Assembly (NCBI RefSeq): GCF_018408855.1
Contig: NZ_AP024322.1
Span: 2,356,001-2,420,000 of the forward strand
Reading direction: 5' to 3'
Origin: Caballeronia sp. NK8
GTDB taxonomy: Bacteria; Pseudomonadota; Gammaproteobacteria; Burkholderiales; Burkholderiaceae
Length of the DNA stretch: 64,000 nucleotides
The position numbers were made by a program, and so were the translations under genes. The notes under the pieces were generated by a model. The model had not been told where the DNA came from and did not search any database. It worked only from the letters and a program-made list of their open reading frames with translations. Shown piece by piece: positions 1 through 8,805 of the stretch; position 1 is the stretch's first letter; each line of letters opens with the position of its first letter.

Positions 1-121
1 GAGCATCGCGGATGTCGCGGCCGATGTGGGATATCAGTCGGAGGCCGCGTTTTCGAAGCGGTTCAAGGAACTATATGGGGTGGCGCCGGGGCGCTTCAGG
101 CAGGCCAACGGTCTGTCCTGA
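1..121 (+). CDS. AraC-family transcriptional regulator (C-terminal end only)
   Basis: Reading from base 2 gives 39 residues and a TGA stop. They match the second helix-turn-helix of AraC/XylS regulators: an IADVAxxVGYQSEAAFSKRFK recognition-helix region followed by the YGVAPGRFR closing motif. The rest of the gene lies before the window, so the effector domain and target cannot be told. It ends only 11 bases from the convergent xdhC stop. Family assignment is firm; specific function is unknown. Confidence 0.85.
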   Translation, partial: SIADVAADVGYQSEAAFSKRFKELYGVAPGRFRQANGLS

Positions 122-132
122 AGCGTAGCCGC

Positions 133-639
133 TCAGGCGGCGAGGCGGGCGGCCCTGACCGCCGACATCCCCAGCCGCGCCGCCATCTCCCTCACCCGCA
201 ACAACTGCGCCGTCACCGCCAACGCGATCGACCACGGCGCCTTGTCGACGATGCCTTCCACGCCGATCGGACACGTGATCTCCGGCAGCCGCTCCGCCGC
301 CACGCCCCGTTCCACCAGCCGCCGCTCGAACTTCACGCGCTTGGTCTTCGAGCCGATCAGCCCGAAGTACGCGAAGTCATCGCGCCGCATGATGCGCTGC
401 GTGAGCGCGAAGTCGAGCGAATGATCGTGCGTCATCACGATGAAATACGCGCCCGCCGGCGCTTCGTCGACGATCGCGTCGGGCAGATCGGTGGCTTCGA
501 TCTGCACGTTGGCCGGGACTTCGTCGGGGAACAGTTCGTCGCGCGCATCGACCCACTGCACGACGCACGGCAGCGTGCCCAGCACGTTCACGAGCGCGTG
601 GCCGACGTGCCCCGCGCCGAACAGGACGACGTGCATCAT
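133..639 (-). CDS. xdhC: XdhC-type molybdenum cofactor chaperone, N-terminally truncated
   Basis: The 168-residue product begins directly with the Rossmann segment VVLFGAGHVGHAL and continues through the family motifs MTHDHSLDFAL, YFGLIGSKTKR and CPIGVEGIVDKAP. This is the C-terminal XdhC domain. XdhC proteins bind molybdenum cofactor, help its sulfuration and hand it to xanthine dehydrogenase. Related proteins are usually about 300 residues or longer with a separate N-terminal XdhC/CoxI domain, and that half is absent here. The ATG overlaps the xdhB stop (ATGA), so translation is coupled and no room is left for the missing part. The gene is the last of the xdhABC operon. It could be non-functional, or complemented by another xdhC elsewhere. 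Confidence 0.85.
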   Translation of the reverse strand: MMHVVLFGAGHVGHALVNVLGTLPCVVQWVDARDELFPDEVPANVQIEATDLPDAIVDEAPAGAYFIVMTHDHSLDFALTQRIMRRDDFAYFGLIGSKTKRVKFERRLVERGVAAERLPEITCPIGVEGIVDKAPWSIALAVTAQLLRVREMAARLGMSAVRAARLAA

Positions 640-2999
640 GACCGTGCGCTCCTCACCGCGTTCACCGCCCTCAGGATCTCTTCAGCCGTCGCCGGCGCGT
701 TCAAAGGCGGATTCACCTTGTGATCGCCCACCGCGGACACGGCGTCGCGGATCGCGAAGAACACCGAGAACGGCAGCAGCAGCGGCGGCTCGCCCACGGC
801 CTTTGAGCGATGGATGCTGTCCTCCGCATTGCGGTTCTTGAACAGATCGACGCGGAAATCGGGAGGCATGTCGTTCGTCGTCGGGATCTTGTAGGTGGAC
901 GGCGCGTGCGTCATCAGCTTGCCCTTTTCGTTCCACCAGAGCTCTTCCGTCGTGAGCCAGCCCATGCCCTGCACGAACGCGCCTTCGACCTGACCTTTAT
1001 CGAGCGCCGGGTTCAGCGATGCGCCCACGTCATGCAGCGCATCCGCGCGCAGCACGCGCATCTCGCCGGTGAGCGTATCGATCACCACTTCCGATACCGC
1101 CGCGCCATACGAGTAGTAGAAGAACGGACGGCCCTGCATCGTCGCCTGATCCCAGTAGAGCTTGGGCGTCGCGTAGAAGCCGTCGGACCACAACTGCACG
1201 CGCGCGAGATACGCCTTCTGCACGACTTCGCCGAACGGAATCGCATCGTCGCCGACGATCACGCGATCGTTCGCGAAGCGCACCTGCTCAGGCGTCACGC
1301 TGCCGCCGCCGAACTTCTCCGCGGCGAATTTCGCGAGCCGCTCGCGCAACTGGCGCGCGGCGTCCTGCGCGGCCTTGCCGTTCAGATCGGTTCCCGTCGA
1401 TGCCGCCGTCGCCGATGTGTTGGCGACCTTGCTCGTATCGGTGGCCGTCACGCGCACGCGCTCGAAGTGCACGCCGAGTTCATGCGCGACCACTTGCGCG
1501 ACCTTCGTGTTCAGGCCCTGGCCCATCTCGGTGCCGCCGTGATTCACGAGCATCGAGCCATCGGTGTAGATGTGGACCAGCGCGCCCGCCTGATTGAAGT
1601 GCGTCACGTTGAACGCGATGCCGAACTTCACCGGCGTGAGCGCGAGACCCTTCTTCAGGATTTCATTGTTCGCATTGAATTCGTTGATGGCCGCGCGGCG
1701 GCGACGGTAATCGCTCGTCTCTTCGAGTTCGGCGATCAGTTCGTGGATGACGTTGTCCTCGACCGTCTGGCCATAAGGCGTCTTGTTGTTTTCCGTCTTG
1801 CCGTAGAGATTCGCGCGGCGCACGTCGAGCGAGTCGCGGCCGACCGAACGCGCGACGTTGTCCATGATGTACTCGATCGCGAACGCGCCCTGCGGCCCGC
1901 CGAAGCCGCGAAACGCGGTGTTCGACTGCGTGTTCGTCTTGCCGCAATACCCTTCGATCTTCACGTCCGACAGCCAGTACGCGTTGTCGAAGTGGCAGAC
2001 GGCGCGTGTCATCACCGGTCCCGACAAATCGGCGGAGAAGCCGCAGCGCGAGGTCATGTCGACGGCGACGCCATCGATCTTGCCGTCGTCGTCGTAGCCC
2101 ACTTCGAACTCGTACACGAAGTCGTGGCGCTTGCCGGTGATCATCATGTCGTCGTCGCGGTCCGGACGCAGCTTCACCGGGCACAGCAGTTTCCACGCGG
2201 CGAGCGCCGCGCAGCACGCGAAAATGCCCGACTGCGATTCCTTGCCGCCGAATCCGCCGCCCATGCGGCGGCATTCCACCAGCACGTTATGCGAATGCAC
2301 GTTCAGAACATGCGCGACGAGATGCTGCATTTCCGTCGGGTGCTGCGTCGAGCAGTAGACGTGCATGCCATCGTCGTCCTTCGGCACGGCGTAGGCGATC
2401 TGGCCTTCGAGATAGAACTGTTCCTGGCCGCCGAGCTTCATCGCGCCGCGCTCGTGATGCGAGGCTTTCGCCATGCGCCCTTCGGCGTCGCCGCGCGACA
2501 GCTTCAGCGGATTCAGCACGTATGATTCGGCTTTGCGCGCGTCCTGCGGCGTCAGCACCGGCACGAGGTCTTCGAACTCGATGGTCGCGCGGCGCGCGGC
2601 AAGGCGCGCCGTATCGTGCGATGTCGCGACGACGATGAACATCGGCTGGCCGACGAACTGCACGATGCCCTGCGCGAGCACCGGATCGTCGTGGATGATC
2701 GGGCCGCAGTCGTTCACGCCGGGAATGTCCTCGGCGGTGAAGACGGCGACTACGCCCGGCGTCGCGCGCACGGCGTCGAAGTTCATCGACACGATCTTCG
2801 CGTGCGCCTTCGGGCTCGTGCCGAGCGCGGCGTGCAGCGTGCCCGCGACGACCGGAATGTCGTCGGTGTAGCTCGCGCGTCCGCTCACGTGCAGATGCGC
2901 GGATTCATGCGGACGGGATACGTGGACCTGCTTGAACGCGTCGATTTCGTTCGCGAGCGACTGGGCTTCGGCGAGAAAGGCTTCGGCTTGCTGATTCAT
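636..2999 (-). CDS. xdhB: Xanthine dehydrogenase, molybdopterin-binding subunit
   Basis: The product has 787 residues, normal for the large subunit of bacterial xanthine dehydrogenase, which hydroxylates hypoxanthine and xanthine to urate in purine catabolism. Visible family signatures include the early substrate-domain region (about residues 30-150), GGGFGGKE near residue 247, the FRGFGGPQG cofactor loop, and AVGEPPLLLPF near the end, whose glutamate (about residue 737) is the catalytic base. It starts 12 bases after the xdhA stop and its own stop overlaps xdhC by four bases, so the three genes form one transcription unit. No signal peptide is seen, consistent with a cytoplasmic enzyme. Confidence 0.97.
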   Translation of the reverse strand: MNQQAEAFLAEAQSLANEIDAFKQVHVSRPHESAHLHVSGRASYTDDIPVVAGTLHAALGTSPKAHAKIVSMNFDAVRATPGVVAVFTAEDIPGVNDCGPIIHDDPVLAQGIVQFVGQPMFIVVATSHDTARLAARRATIEFEDLVPVLTPQDARKAESYVLNPLKLSRGDAEGRMAKASHHERGAMKLGGQEQFYLEGQIAYAVPKDDDGMHVYCSTQHPTEMQHLVAHVLNVHSHNVLVECRRMGGGFGGKESQSGIFACCAALAAWKLLCPVKLRPDRDDDMMITGKRHDFVYEFEVGYDDDGKIDGVAVDMTSRCGFSADLSGPVMTRAVCHFDNAYWLSDVKIEGYCGKTNTQSNTAFRGFGGPQGAFAIEYIMDNVARSVGRDSLDVRRANLYGKTENNKTPYGQTVEDNVIHELIAELEETSDYRRRRAAINEFNANNEILKKGLALTPVKFGIAFNVTHFNQAGALVHIYTDGSMLVNHGGTEMGQGLNTKVAQVVAHELGVHFERVRVTATDTSKVANTSATAASTGTDLNGKAAQDAARQLRERLAKFAAEKFGGGSVTPEQVRFANDRVIVGDDAIPFGEVVQKAYLARVQLWSDGFYATPKLYWDQATMQGRPFFYYSYGAAVSEVVIDTLTGEMRVLRADALHDVGASLNPALDKGQVEGAFVQGMGWLTTEELWWNEKGKLMTHAPSTYKIPTTNDMPPDFRVDLFKNRNAEDSIHRSKAVGEPPLLLPFSVFFAIRDAVSAVGDHKVNPPLNAPATAEEILRAVNAVRSARS

Positions 3000-3011
3000 G
3001 TTGTTGTCCCC

Positions 3012-4547
3012 TTACTTCGCTTCGACCAGTTCGATTGCACGCACATCCAGCTTCGATTTATCCAGCGGATTGTGCGCGCGCGTCTCCAGCCAGAAGCGAT
3101 ACAGCAGGCTCTTCGCGGTGTCGAGCCGATAGTCGCTGCTCGCGCGCATGTCGGTGAGCGGCTGGTAGTCCTTGCCCAATGCGATCATCGCGGCCTGGGC
3201 GGTGGCTTCGTGCCAGTGAGCATCCGTCAGAACGGCTTCGGCATGCGCTGCGCGTTTCGGCGTCGCGGCCATGCCGCCGTAGACGAGACGCGGCTCGCGG
3301 ATCGTGTCGCCATCGGCGATGAACGAGTACGCGGCGTACACGGCGGAAATGTCGGAGTCGAAGCGTTTCGACAGCTTGTACGCACGGAACTGGAGATTCG
3401 CGCGCTTGCCCGCGCGCGTCGGCACGCGAATGGCGGCGACGAACTCGTTCGCGTGCATGTCCTTCTTCTGGTACGCGATGTACAGATCTTCGAGCGGCAT
3501 CTCGCGCGTGCCGTCGACGCTTTGCAGCACGACGCGCGCATTCAACGCGATGAGGCCGGGCATCGAATCGCCGATCGGCGAGCCGTTCGCGACGTTGCCG
3601 CCGAGCGTGCCCGCATTGCGGATCGGCAGCGACGCGAAGCGCAGGCGCGTCTCTTCCAGTTCGGGATAGATCTTCACGATTTCCGCGTACGCGCGATCCA
3701 CCGACACGCCCGCGCCGATCTCGATCCACTCGTCCGTCGTCTCGACGTGTTTGAACGCTTCGATCTGCCCGATATAGACGATGTCGCCCAGATCGCGCAG
3801 TTGCTTGGTGACCCACAGACCGACGTCGGTGCTGCCCGCGAGAATGCGCACGTTCGGATTCTTGTCCTTGATCGCGGCGAGCGCCTCGGCGGTGCGCGGC
3901 GCGTCGAACTGGCGGCCGGCGTGTTCGTAGTGGAACGTGTCGTCGCGCTGGATACCGTCGAGCGTGCGCGCAAGCGCCGGCACGTTGACGGGCGCGAGCG
4001 GCGCGTGATCGAACATCTGCTCGGCCGCCTCGATGATCGGCCGATAACCCGTGCAGCGGCACAGATTGCCCGTCAGCGCGTCGCTGATTTCCTGGCGCGA
4101 CGGTTTCGTTTTCTCGCAGGCGCCCGCGCAGCCCGTCGTCGCATGGCCGTGCTTTTCGTAGAGCGCGAACATCGACATCGCGAAACCCGGCGTGCAGAAG
4201 CCGCACTGCGAGCCATGGCAATCGACCAGCGCCTGCTGCACCGGATGCAGCGTGCCGTCAGGCTGGCGCAGGTCTTCGACGGTGAAGAGCGCGCGGCCGT
4301 CGAGCGTCGGCAGGAACTGCACGCACGCGTTCACGGCCTTGAACGCGACGCCGCCCGCGCCGTCCGGCTCGCCGATGACGACCGTGCACGCGCCGCAGTC
4401 GCCTTCCGCGCAGCCTTCCTTGGTGCCGGTGCAGCGCGCGTCTTCGCGCAGATATTGCAGGACGGTGCGCGTCGTCGACGCGCCGCTGACTTCCTGAATC
4501 GCGTTGCGATGATAGAAGCGGATCGGCTGGTTTATCGGCTGGCTCAT
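3012..4547 (-). CDS. xdhA: Xanthine dehydrogenase, small subunit (2Fe-2S and FAD)
   Basis: The reading frame is open far upstream, but the first ATG that gives a normal N-terminus is at 4547, making 511 residues. An N-terminal ferredoxin-like domain carries cluster cysteines at 39, 46, 51, 54 and 75. The second 2Fe-2S domain carries them at 115, 118, 163 and 165 (CGFC and CRC). An FAD-binding PCMH domain follows, with ILAGSTDVGLW and IRNAGTLGGNVANGSP. The subunit passes electrons from the molybdenum centre in XdhB to NAD+. It is the first gene of xdhABC. A short insertion between the cysteine pairs (about residues 131-150) contains two extra cysteines, 140 and 144. Confidence 0.96.
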   Translation of the reverse strand: MSQPINQPIRFYHRNAIQEVSGASTTRTVLQYLREDARCTGTKEGCAEGDCGACTVVIGEPDGAGGVAFKAVNACVQFLPTLDGRALFTVEDLRQPDGTLHPVQQALVDCHGSQCGFCTPGFAMSMFALYEKHGHATTGCAGACEKTKPSRQEISDALTGNLCRCTGYRPIIEAAEQMFDHAPLAPVNVPALARTLDGIQRDDTFHYEHAGRQFDAPRTAEALAAIKDKNPNVRILAGSTDVGLWVTKQLRDLGDIVYIGQIEAFKHVETTDEWIEIGAGVSVDRAYAEIVKIYPELEETRLRFASLPIRNAGTLGGNVANGSPIGDSMPGLIALNARVVLQSVDGTREMPLEDLYIAYQKKDMHANEFVAAIRVPTRAGKRANLQFRAYKLSKRFDSDISAVYAAYSFIADGDTIREPRLVYGGMAATPKRAAHAEAVLTDAHWHEATAQAAMIALGKDYQPLTDMRASSDYRLDTAKSLLYRFWLETRAHNPLDKSKLDVRAIELVEAK

Positions 4548-4886
4548 GGATGTGTCTCGGGGCTCTTCGATGCTTTTCTGCTGGTTGCACGGGATGCGCA
4601 GCCGGTGGCATTCGCGACTTCGGGGGACTTTTAAGACTAATCCTGTCGCTTCGATGGTTGGAAAGCTATCACCGCCAAAATCGACAACCCATAGGCGGCA
4701 TTGCATGAACGACATATTCATCGCTCGATATGTGCGCCGAGCCTTATCCAGAAAGGCTTTCGACGCTGCCGTCCGATCGTTCGGACAGGCGATTTGTCCT
4801 AGCTGGTTACAAAACGAGTGCGACGTTGCGCCGCAACATATGGGAGAATCACGTCTTCGCGCCGAATTCAACCCCGCAATTTCCCT
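4548..4886. other. Gene-free divergent region between xdhA and the MFS gene
   Basis: These 339 bases separate the divergent starts of xdhA and the MFS transporter and must hold both promoters. No coding frame here resembles a known protein. AT content is higher than in the flanking genes. I see no convincing sigma-70 promoter pair or regulator palindrome. Confidence 0.6.
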
Positions 4887-6101
4887 ATGTCCTCCGAGCC
4901 TCGCAACGAGCCGCAAAGCGATTTCGCAATCACCCTGCGGATTCTGCCGGTCGTGCTGTACACGTTTCTCTGCTACCTGACGATCGGCATTCCGCTGGCG
5001 GTGCTGCCGGGCTTCGTGCATACGGATCTCGGCTACGGCTCGGTGATGGCGGGCGCGGCGATCAGCGTTCAATATTTCGCGACGCTTCTGTCGCGGCCGC
5101 TCGCCGGACGCACCGCCGACACGCTCGGCCCCAAGAAAACCGTGCTCTACGGTCTCGCGGCGTGCGCGGTGAGCGGCGTGCTGCTGCTGTGCTCGGCGCT
5201 CGCCGCGCAATGGCATGGGGTGAGTCTCGTGCTGCTGGTGATCGCGCGACTCGTGCTGGGCTTCGGCGAAAGCTGGGTCGGCACGGGATCGATCACGTGG
5301 GGTATCGGGCGCGTCGGCGTGACCAGCAACGCGAAGGTGATTTCGTGGAACGGCATCGCGACGTACGGCGCGCTCGCGATCGGCGCGCCGCTCGGCGTCG
5401 CGATCGATCATGCGCTGGGATTCGCGTCGCTCGGGCTGATCGTCATCGCGCTGGGCGGGTTCGGTTACTGGCTCGCGACTCGCATGGCGAGCGTGCCGGT
5501 CGTGCATGGCGAGCGGCTTTCGTATCGCAGCGTGTTCTTTCGCGTGCTGCCGCATGGGCTCGGGCTCGCGCTCGGGTCGGCAGGGTTCGGCTCCATTGCG
5601 ACCTTCATCACGCTCTACTATGCCGCGCACAGCTGGCCGAATGCGGCGCTCTCGCTCACTGTGTTCGGCACGATGTTCATCGGCGCGCGGCTGCTGTTCG
5701 CCAATACGATCAAGGCGTACGGCGGGTTTCGCGTGGCGATCGTATCGTTTGCTTTCGAATGCGGCGGCTTGTTGATGCTTTGGCTTGCGGCTGAGCCTAC
5801 GTTCGCGCTTGCGGGCGCGGCGTTGACGGGGTTTGGGTTCGCGCTGGTGTTTCCGGCGCTGGGCGTCGAGGCGGTCGGGCTCGTGCCGCCGGCGAGCCGT
5901 GGTGCCGCGCTTTCCGCGTATTCCGTGTTTCTCGATTTGTCGCTCGGGCTGACCGGGCCGCTCGCGGGGTACGTCGCGGGTGAGTTCGGGTATGGGTCGG
6001 TGTTTCTGTTTGCCGCGCTGGCGGCGGCCGCGGCGGTGGCGTTGTCGGTTGCGCTTTATATGCGCGCGGGGCGTGGGGTGGGTGGGCCGGCTACGGTTTG
6101 A
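4887..6101 (+). CDS. MFS transporter, YhhS/SetA-like efflux type
   Basis: The ATG at 4887 gives 404 residues; the frame is open 23 codons further upstream but without protein-like sequence. The hydrophobic pattern fits 12 transmembrane segments. It starts [20 protein letters not shown] and has the MFS signature loop [16 protein letters not shown] between helices 2 and 3. The pattern resembles YhhS-type (UPF0226) major facilitator exporters; the substrate cannot be inferred. It stands alone, divergent from xdhA. Its last 11 bases overlap the end of a convergent antitoxin-like remnant, so the original 3' end may have been altered. Confidence 0.88.
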   Translation: MSSEPRNEPQSDFAITLRILPVVLYTFLCYLTIGIPLAVLPGFVHTDLGYGSVMAGAAISVQYFATLLSRPLAGRTADTLGPKKTVLYGLAACAVSGVLLLCSALAAQWHGVSLVLLVIARLVLGFGESWVGTGSITWGIGRVGVTSNAKVISWNGIATYGALAIGAPLGVAIDHALGFASLGLIVIALGGFGYWLATRMASVPVVHGERLSYRSVFFRVLPHGLGLALGSAGFGSIATFITLYYAAHSWPNAALSLTVFGTMFIGARLLFANTIKAYGGFRVAIVSFAFECGGLLMLWLAAEPTFALAGAALTGFGFALVFPALGVEAVGLVPPASRGAALSAYSVFLDLSLGLTGPLAGYVAGEFGYGSVFLFAALAAAAAVALSVALYMRAGRGVGGPATV

Positions 6102-6264
6102 TGCGCAGGCGCGCCCGCGCGATCACGCCAAGCGCATGGGCGATGAACTCTGGATCATCGCCAGCCTCCTGAAGACAGGCATCGAAGTATTCGGCAATGT
6201 CGTCTTCAGTTTGCAGATAGTCGGCCGAATCCCAAGGCTGCGTTTTGATTCTGGTTGCCGTCAT
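6091..6264 (-). pseudogene. Remnant of a putative addiction-module antidote (HigA-like)
   Basis: A 57-codon frame begins ATG at 6264 behind a good ribosome site (GGAG, seven bases before). It encodes QPWDSADYLQTEDDIAEYF, then about 25 residues ending [14 protein letters not shown] and a TAG stop. The start matches chromosomal putative addiction-module antidote proteins (W-D-x-A-x-YL-x-(T/D)-E-x-(D/E)-I-x-x-Y, then AL..IARA). These are usually about 95-100 residues and continue after IARAR into a DNA-binding helix-turn-helix that is absent here. No toxin gene precedes it. I read it as a decayed or internally deleted antitoxin. Confidence 0.6.
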
Positions 6265-6378
6265 CAGTTACTCCATGTTCAGGTTGGGTCAATATAAGGA
6301 ACAGGATAAGAACAAGGACGCCCCTTCGTCCTCAAGGTTTGTCTTAAAATCCCCGCTTGGCCCATTAGCGTCCGCTTT

Positions 6379-7125
6379 ATGAACCCGACCTCGGAAGACC
6401 GCTGGTGCGACCTGCGCCCGGACCCGGACAGCGACACTCCGCTCTATCTTCAACTCGCCCGCAAGCTCGCCAACGCCATCCACGACAATCGCTGGAACGC
6501 GGGCGAAGCGCTGCCTTCCGAGCGCGTGCTGTCGGAGGCGCTCGGCGTCTCGCGGATCACGTCCAGAAAAGCGATCGCGCTGCTCGTCGAGCAAGGGCTG
6601 ATTCGCCGCGAGCAAGGCGCGGGCAGCTTCATCACGCCGCGTTACGAAGATCCCCTCTCGCGTCTGTCGAGCTTTTCCGAGATGCTGCGGCGGCGCGGCT
6701 TCAAGCCCAGCTCCAAATGGCTCTCGCGCACCATCGAGCCGGCCAATCGCGATGAAGTCATCCAGCTCGGCCTCTCGCCCGCCGCCACCGTCACGCGCCT
6801 GAAACGGCTGCGGCTCGCCGACGACATCGTGATGGCCGTCGAGAACTCCACTTTCCCCGCGTCGTGCATCCCCGATCCGCAGACCATCGGCGATTCGCTC
6901 TACAGCTATCTCGATGCGCGCGGGCTCTCCATCGTGCGCGCGCTGCAGCACTTCCGCGCGGTAAACGCGAGCGCGGAAATCGCGCAGCAAATGGGCATCG
7001 CGCCACACGACGCGCTCCTGCTCATCACGCGCGTCGGCTACACGGCCGATCAGCGCGCCATCGAGCTTACCGATACCTACTGCCGCAACGACTACTACGA
7101 CTTCGTCGCCGAGCTGCGAAAGTGA
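6379..7125 (+). CDS. GntR-family regulator, HutC/NagR subfamily
   Basis: The product has 248 residues. An N-terminal winged helix (about 15-80) shows LPSERVLSEALGVSR and LVEQGLIRREQGAGSFI, typical of GntR DNA-binding domains. A C-terminal UTRA ligand domain (about 95-240) follows, with FSEMLRRRGFKPSSKW at its start. Such regulators usually respond to sugars, amino-sugar phosphates or histidine intermediates. The gene ends 10 bases before the MdtD-like exporter, so the two are probably co-transcribed and the exporter may be its target. The effector is unknown. Confidence 0.93.
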   Translation: MNPTSEDRWCDLRPDPDSDTPLYLQLARKLANAIHDNRWNAGEALPSERVLSEALGVSRITSRKAIALLVEQGLIRREQGAGSFITPRYEDPLSRLSSFSEMLRRRGFKPSSKWLSRTIEPANRDEVIQLGLSPAATVTRLKRLRLADDIVMAVENSTFPASCIPDPQTIGDSLYSYLDARGLSIVRALQHFRAVNASAEIAQQMGIAPHDALLLITRVGYTADQRAIELTDTYCRNDYYDFVAELRK

Positions 7126-7135
7126 TCCCCGCCCA

Positions 7136-8569
7136 ATGACCGACACCGCCACAGCGCAGCCTTCCGACCGATCGCTCTCCATCATGCTGTGGCTCGTCGC
7201 CACGGGCTTCTTCATGCAGACGCTCGATTCGACGATCGTCAATACCGCGCTCCCCGCGATGGCCAGGAGCCTCGGCGAAGCGCCGCTGCGCATGCAGGGC
7301 GTCGTGATCGCCTACTCGCTCACGATGGCGATGATGATCCCCTTCTCCGGCTGGCTCGCGGACAAGCTCGGCACGAAACGCGTGTTCTTCAGCGCGATTC
7401 TCGTGTTCACGATTGGCTCGCTGTTGTGCGCGAAAGCGCAGTCGTTGCAGGCGCTCGTCGCGTATCGGGTCGTGCAGGGCGTGGGCGGCGCGATGCTGCT
7501 GCCGGTCGGACGCCTCGCCGTGCTGCGCGTGTTTCCGGCGGAACGGTATCTCTCGGCGCTCGCATTCGTCGCGATTCCGGGGCTGATCGGCCCGCTCATC
7601 GGTCCGACGCTCGGCGGCTGGCTCGTGCAGATCGCGTCGTGGCACTGGATCTTTCTCATCAACGTGCCGGTGGGCGTGATCGGCTGCATCGCGACGAATC
7701 TGTACATGCCCGACAGCCGCAATCCGGCCACCGCGCCCTTCGATCTCGCGGGCTATCTGCTGCTCGCCGTCGGCATGGTCGCGCTGACGATTTCGCTCGA
7801 CGGCCTCGCCGATCTCGGTCTGCAGCACGCGATCGTGATCGTGCTGCTGGTGCTCTCGTTCGGCTGCTTCGTCGCCTACGGCCTGCACGCGACGCGCGCC
7901 GCCCAGCCGATCTTCTCGCTCGATCTCTTCAAGATCCATACCTTCAGCGTCGGTCTGCTCGGCAATCTGTTCGCGCGTATCGGCAGCGGCGCGATGCCGT
8001 ATCTGATTCCGCTGCTCCTGCAAGTGAGCCTCGGCTACACGGCGTTTCAGGCCGGCATGATGATGCTGCCCGTCGCGGCCGCCGGCATGGCGTCGAAGCG
8101 CCTCGTCACGCGCCTCATCGAAAAGCACGGCTACCGGCGCGTGCTGGTCGTGAACACGGTGCTCGTCGGGCTGATGATGGCGAGCTTCGCGCTCGCGAGC
8201 GCGCATCAGCCGCTGTGGCTGCGGCTCGTGCAACTGGCCGTGTTCGGCGCCGTCAATTCGATGCAGTTCACCGCGATGAACACGCTCACGCTGAAAGACC
8301 TCGGCACCGGCGGCGCGAGCAGCGGCAACAGCCTCTTTTCGCTCGTGCAGATGCTGTCGATGAGCCTCGGCGTGACCGTCGCGGGCGCGATTCTCTCGAC
8401 CTTCACGGGACTGCTGCCGCAGGTGACGGAATCGAATTCGCTGCCCGCGTTCCACGCGACGTTCCTGTGCGTGGGCGTCATCACGGCGGCGACGGCGTGG
8501 ATCTTCGGTCAGCTCGCGCCGGAAGTGCGCGCGGCGCGCAGGAAGCCGGATCCATCGGAATCGAACTGA
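7136..8569 (+). CDS. mdtD: MdtD-like MFS multidrug exporter (14-helix DHA2 type)
   Basis: The product has 477 residues and many hydrophobic helices. Motifs include GFFMQTLDSTIVNTALP in helix 1 (motif D1), SGWLADKLGTKR in loop 2-3, and RVVQGVGGAMLLPVGRLAVLR in helix 4. SWHWIFLINVPVGVIG is characteristic of DHA2 drug:proton antiporters. Residue by residue it resembles Escherichia coli MdtD. In enterobacteria mdtD follows the mdtABC RND pump. Here it is alone behind a GntR regulator, so its role and inducers may differ. Confidence 0.9.
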   Translation: MTDTATAQPSDRSLSIMLWLVATGFFMQTLDSTIVNTALPAMARSLGEAPLRMQGVVIAYSLTMAMMIPFSGWLADKLGTKRVFFSAILVFTIGSLLCAKAQSLQALVAYRVVQGVGGAMLLPVGRLAVLRVFPAERYLSALAFVAIPGLIGPLIGPTLGGWLVQIASWHWIFLINVPVGVIGCIATNLYMPDSRNPATAPFDLAGYLLLAVGMVALTISLDGLADLGLQHAIVIVLLVLSFGCFVAYGLHATRAAQPIFSLDLFKIHTFSVGLLGNLFARIGSGAMPYLIPLLLQVSLGYTAFQAGMMMLPVAAAGMASKRLVTRLIEKHGYRRVLVVNTVLVGLMMASFALASAHQPLWLRLVQLAVFGAVNSMQFTAMNTLTLKDLGTGGASSGNSLFSLVQMLSMSLGVTVAGAILSTFTGLLPQVTESNSLPAFHATFLCVGVITAATAWIFGQLAPEVRAARRKPDPSESN

Positions 8570-8805
8570 CGCGGGTCGAAGCGCGATTCACGCACCGCGC
8601 CGGTGCCCGCGCGCACGGTTGCGCGGCGCGCGCTCCCGCGCGTGCGGCATGACGCGTCGAATCCACACACGAATAAGCGTGCCGCGCGCTTTCATTCCGC
8701 CGCCGAGCCGCTTGTATATTGAATTTGCACGCTTTTTGCTCGAACGGTCGGAAGCCGATCCGGTAAACTATCTCGATAAAGTCACTTGCCCTGCGCCTCG
8801 ACACC

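Noticed and set aside
810..2525. Open 571-codon frame on the plus strand opposite xdhB
   Set aside because: Histidine- and arginine-rich antisense translation typical of high-GC codon bias; xdhB on the other strand has all family motifs.
4548..5630. Upstream extension of the xdhA frame over the divergent region and MFS gene
   Set aside because: The extra 361 residues are low-complexity charged sequence and overlap the MFS gene; the 2Fe-2S domain starts normally at 4547.
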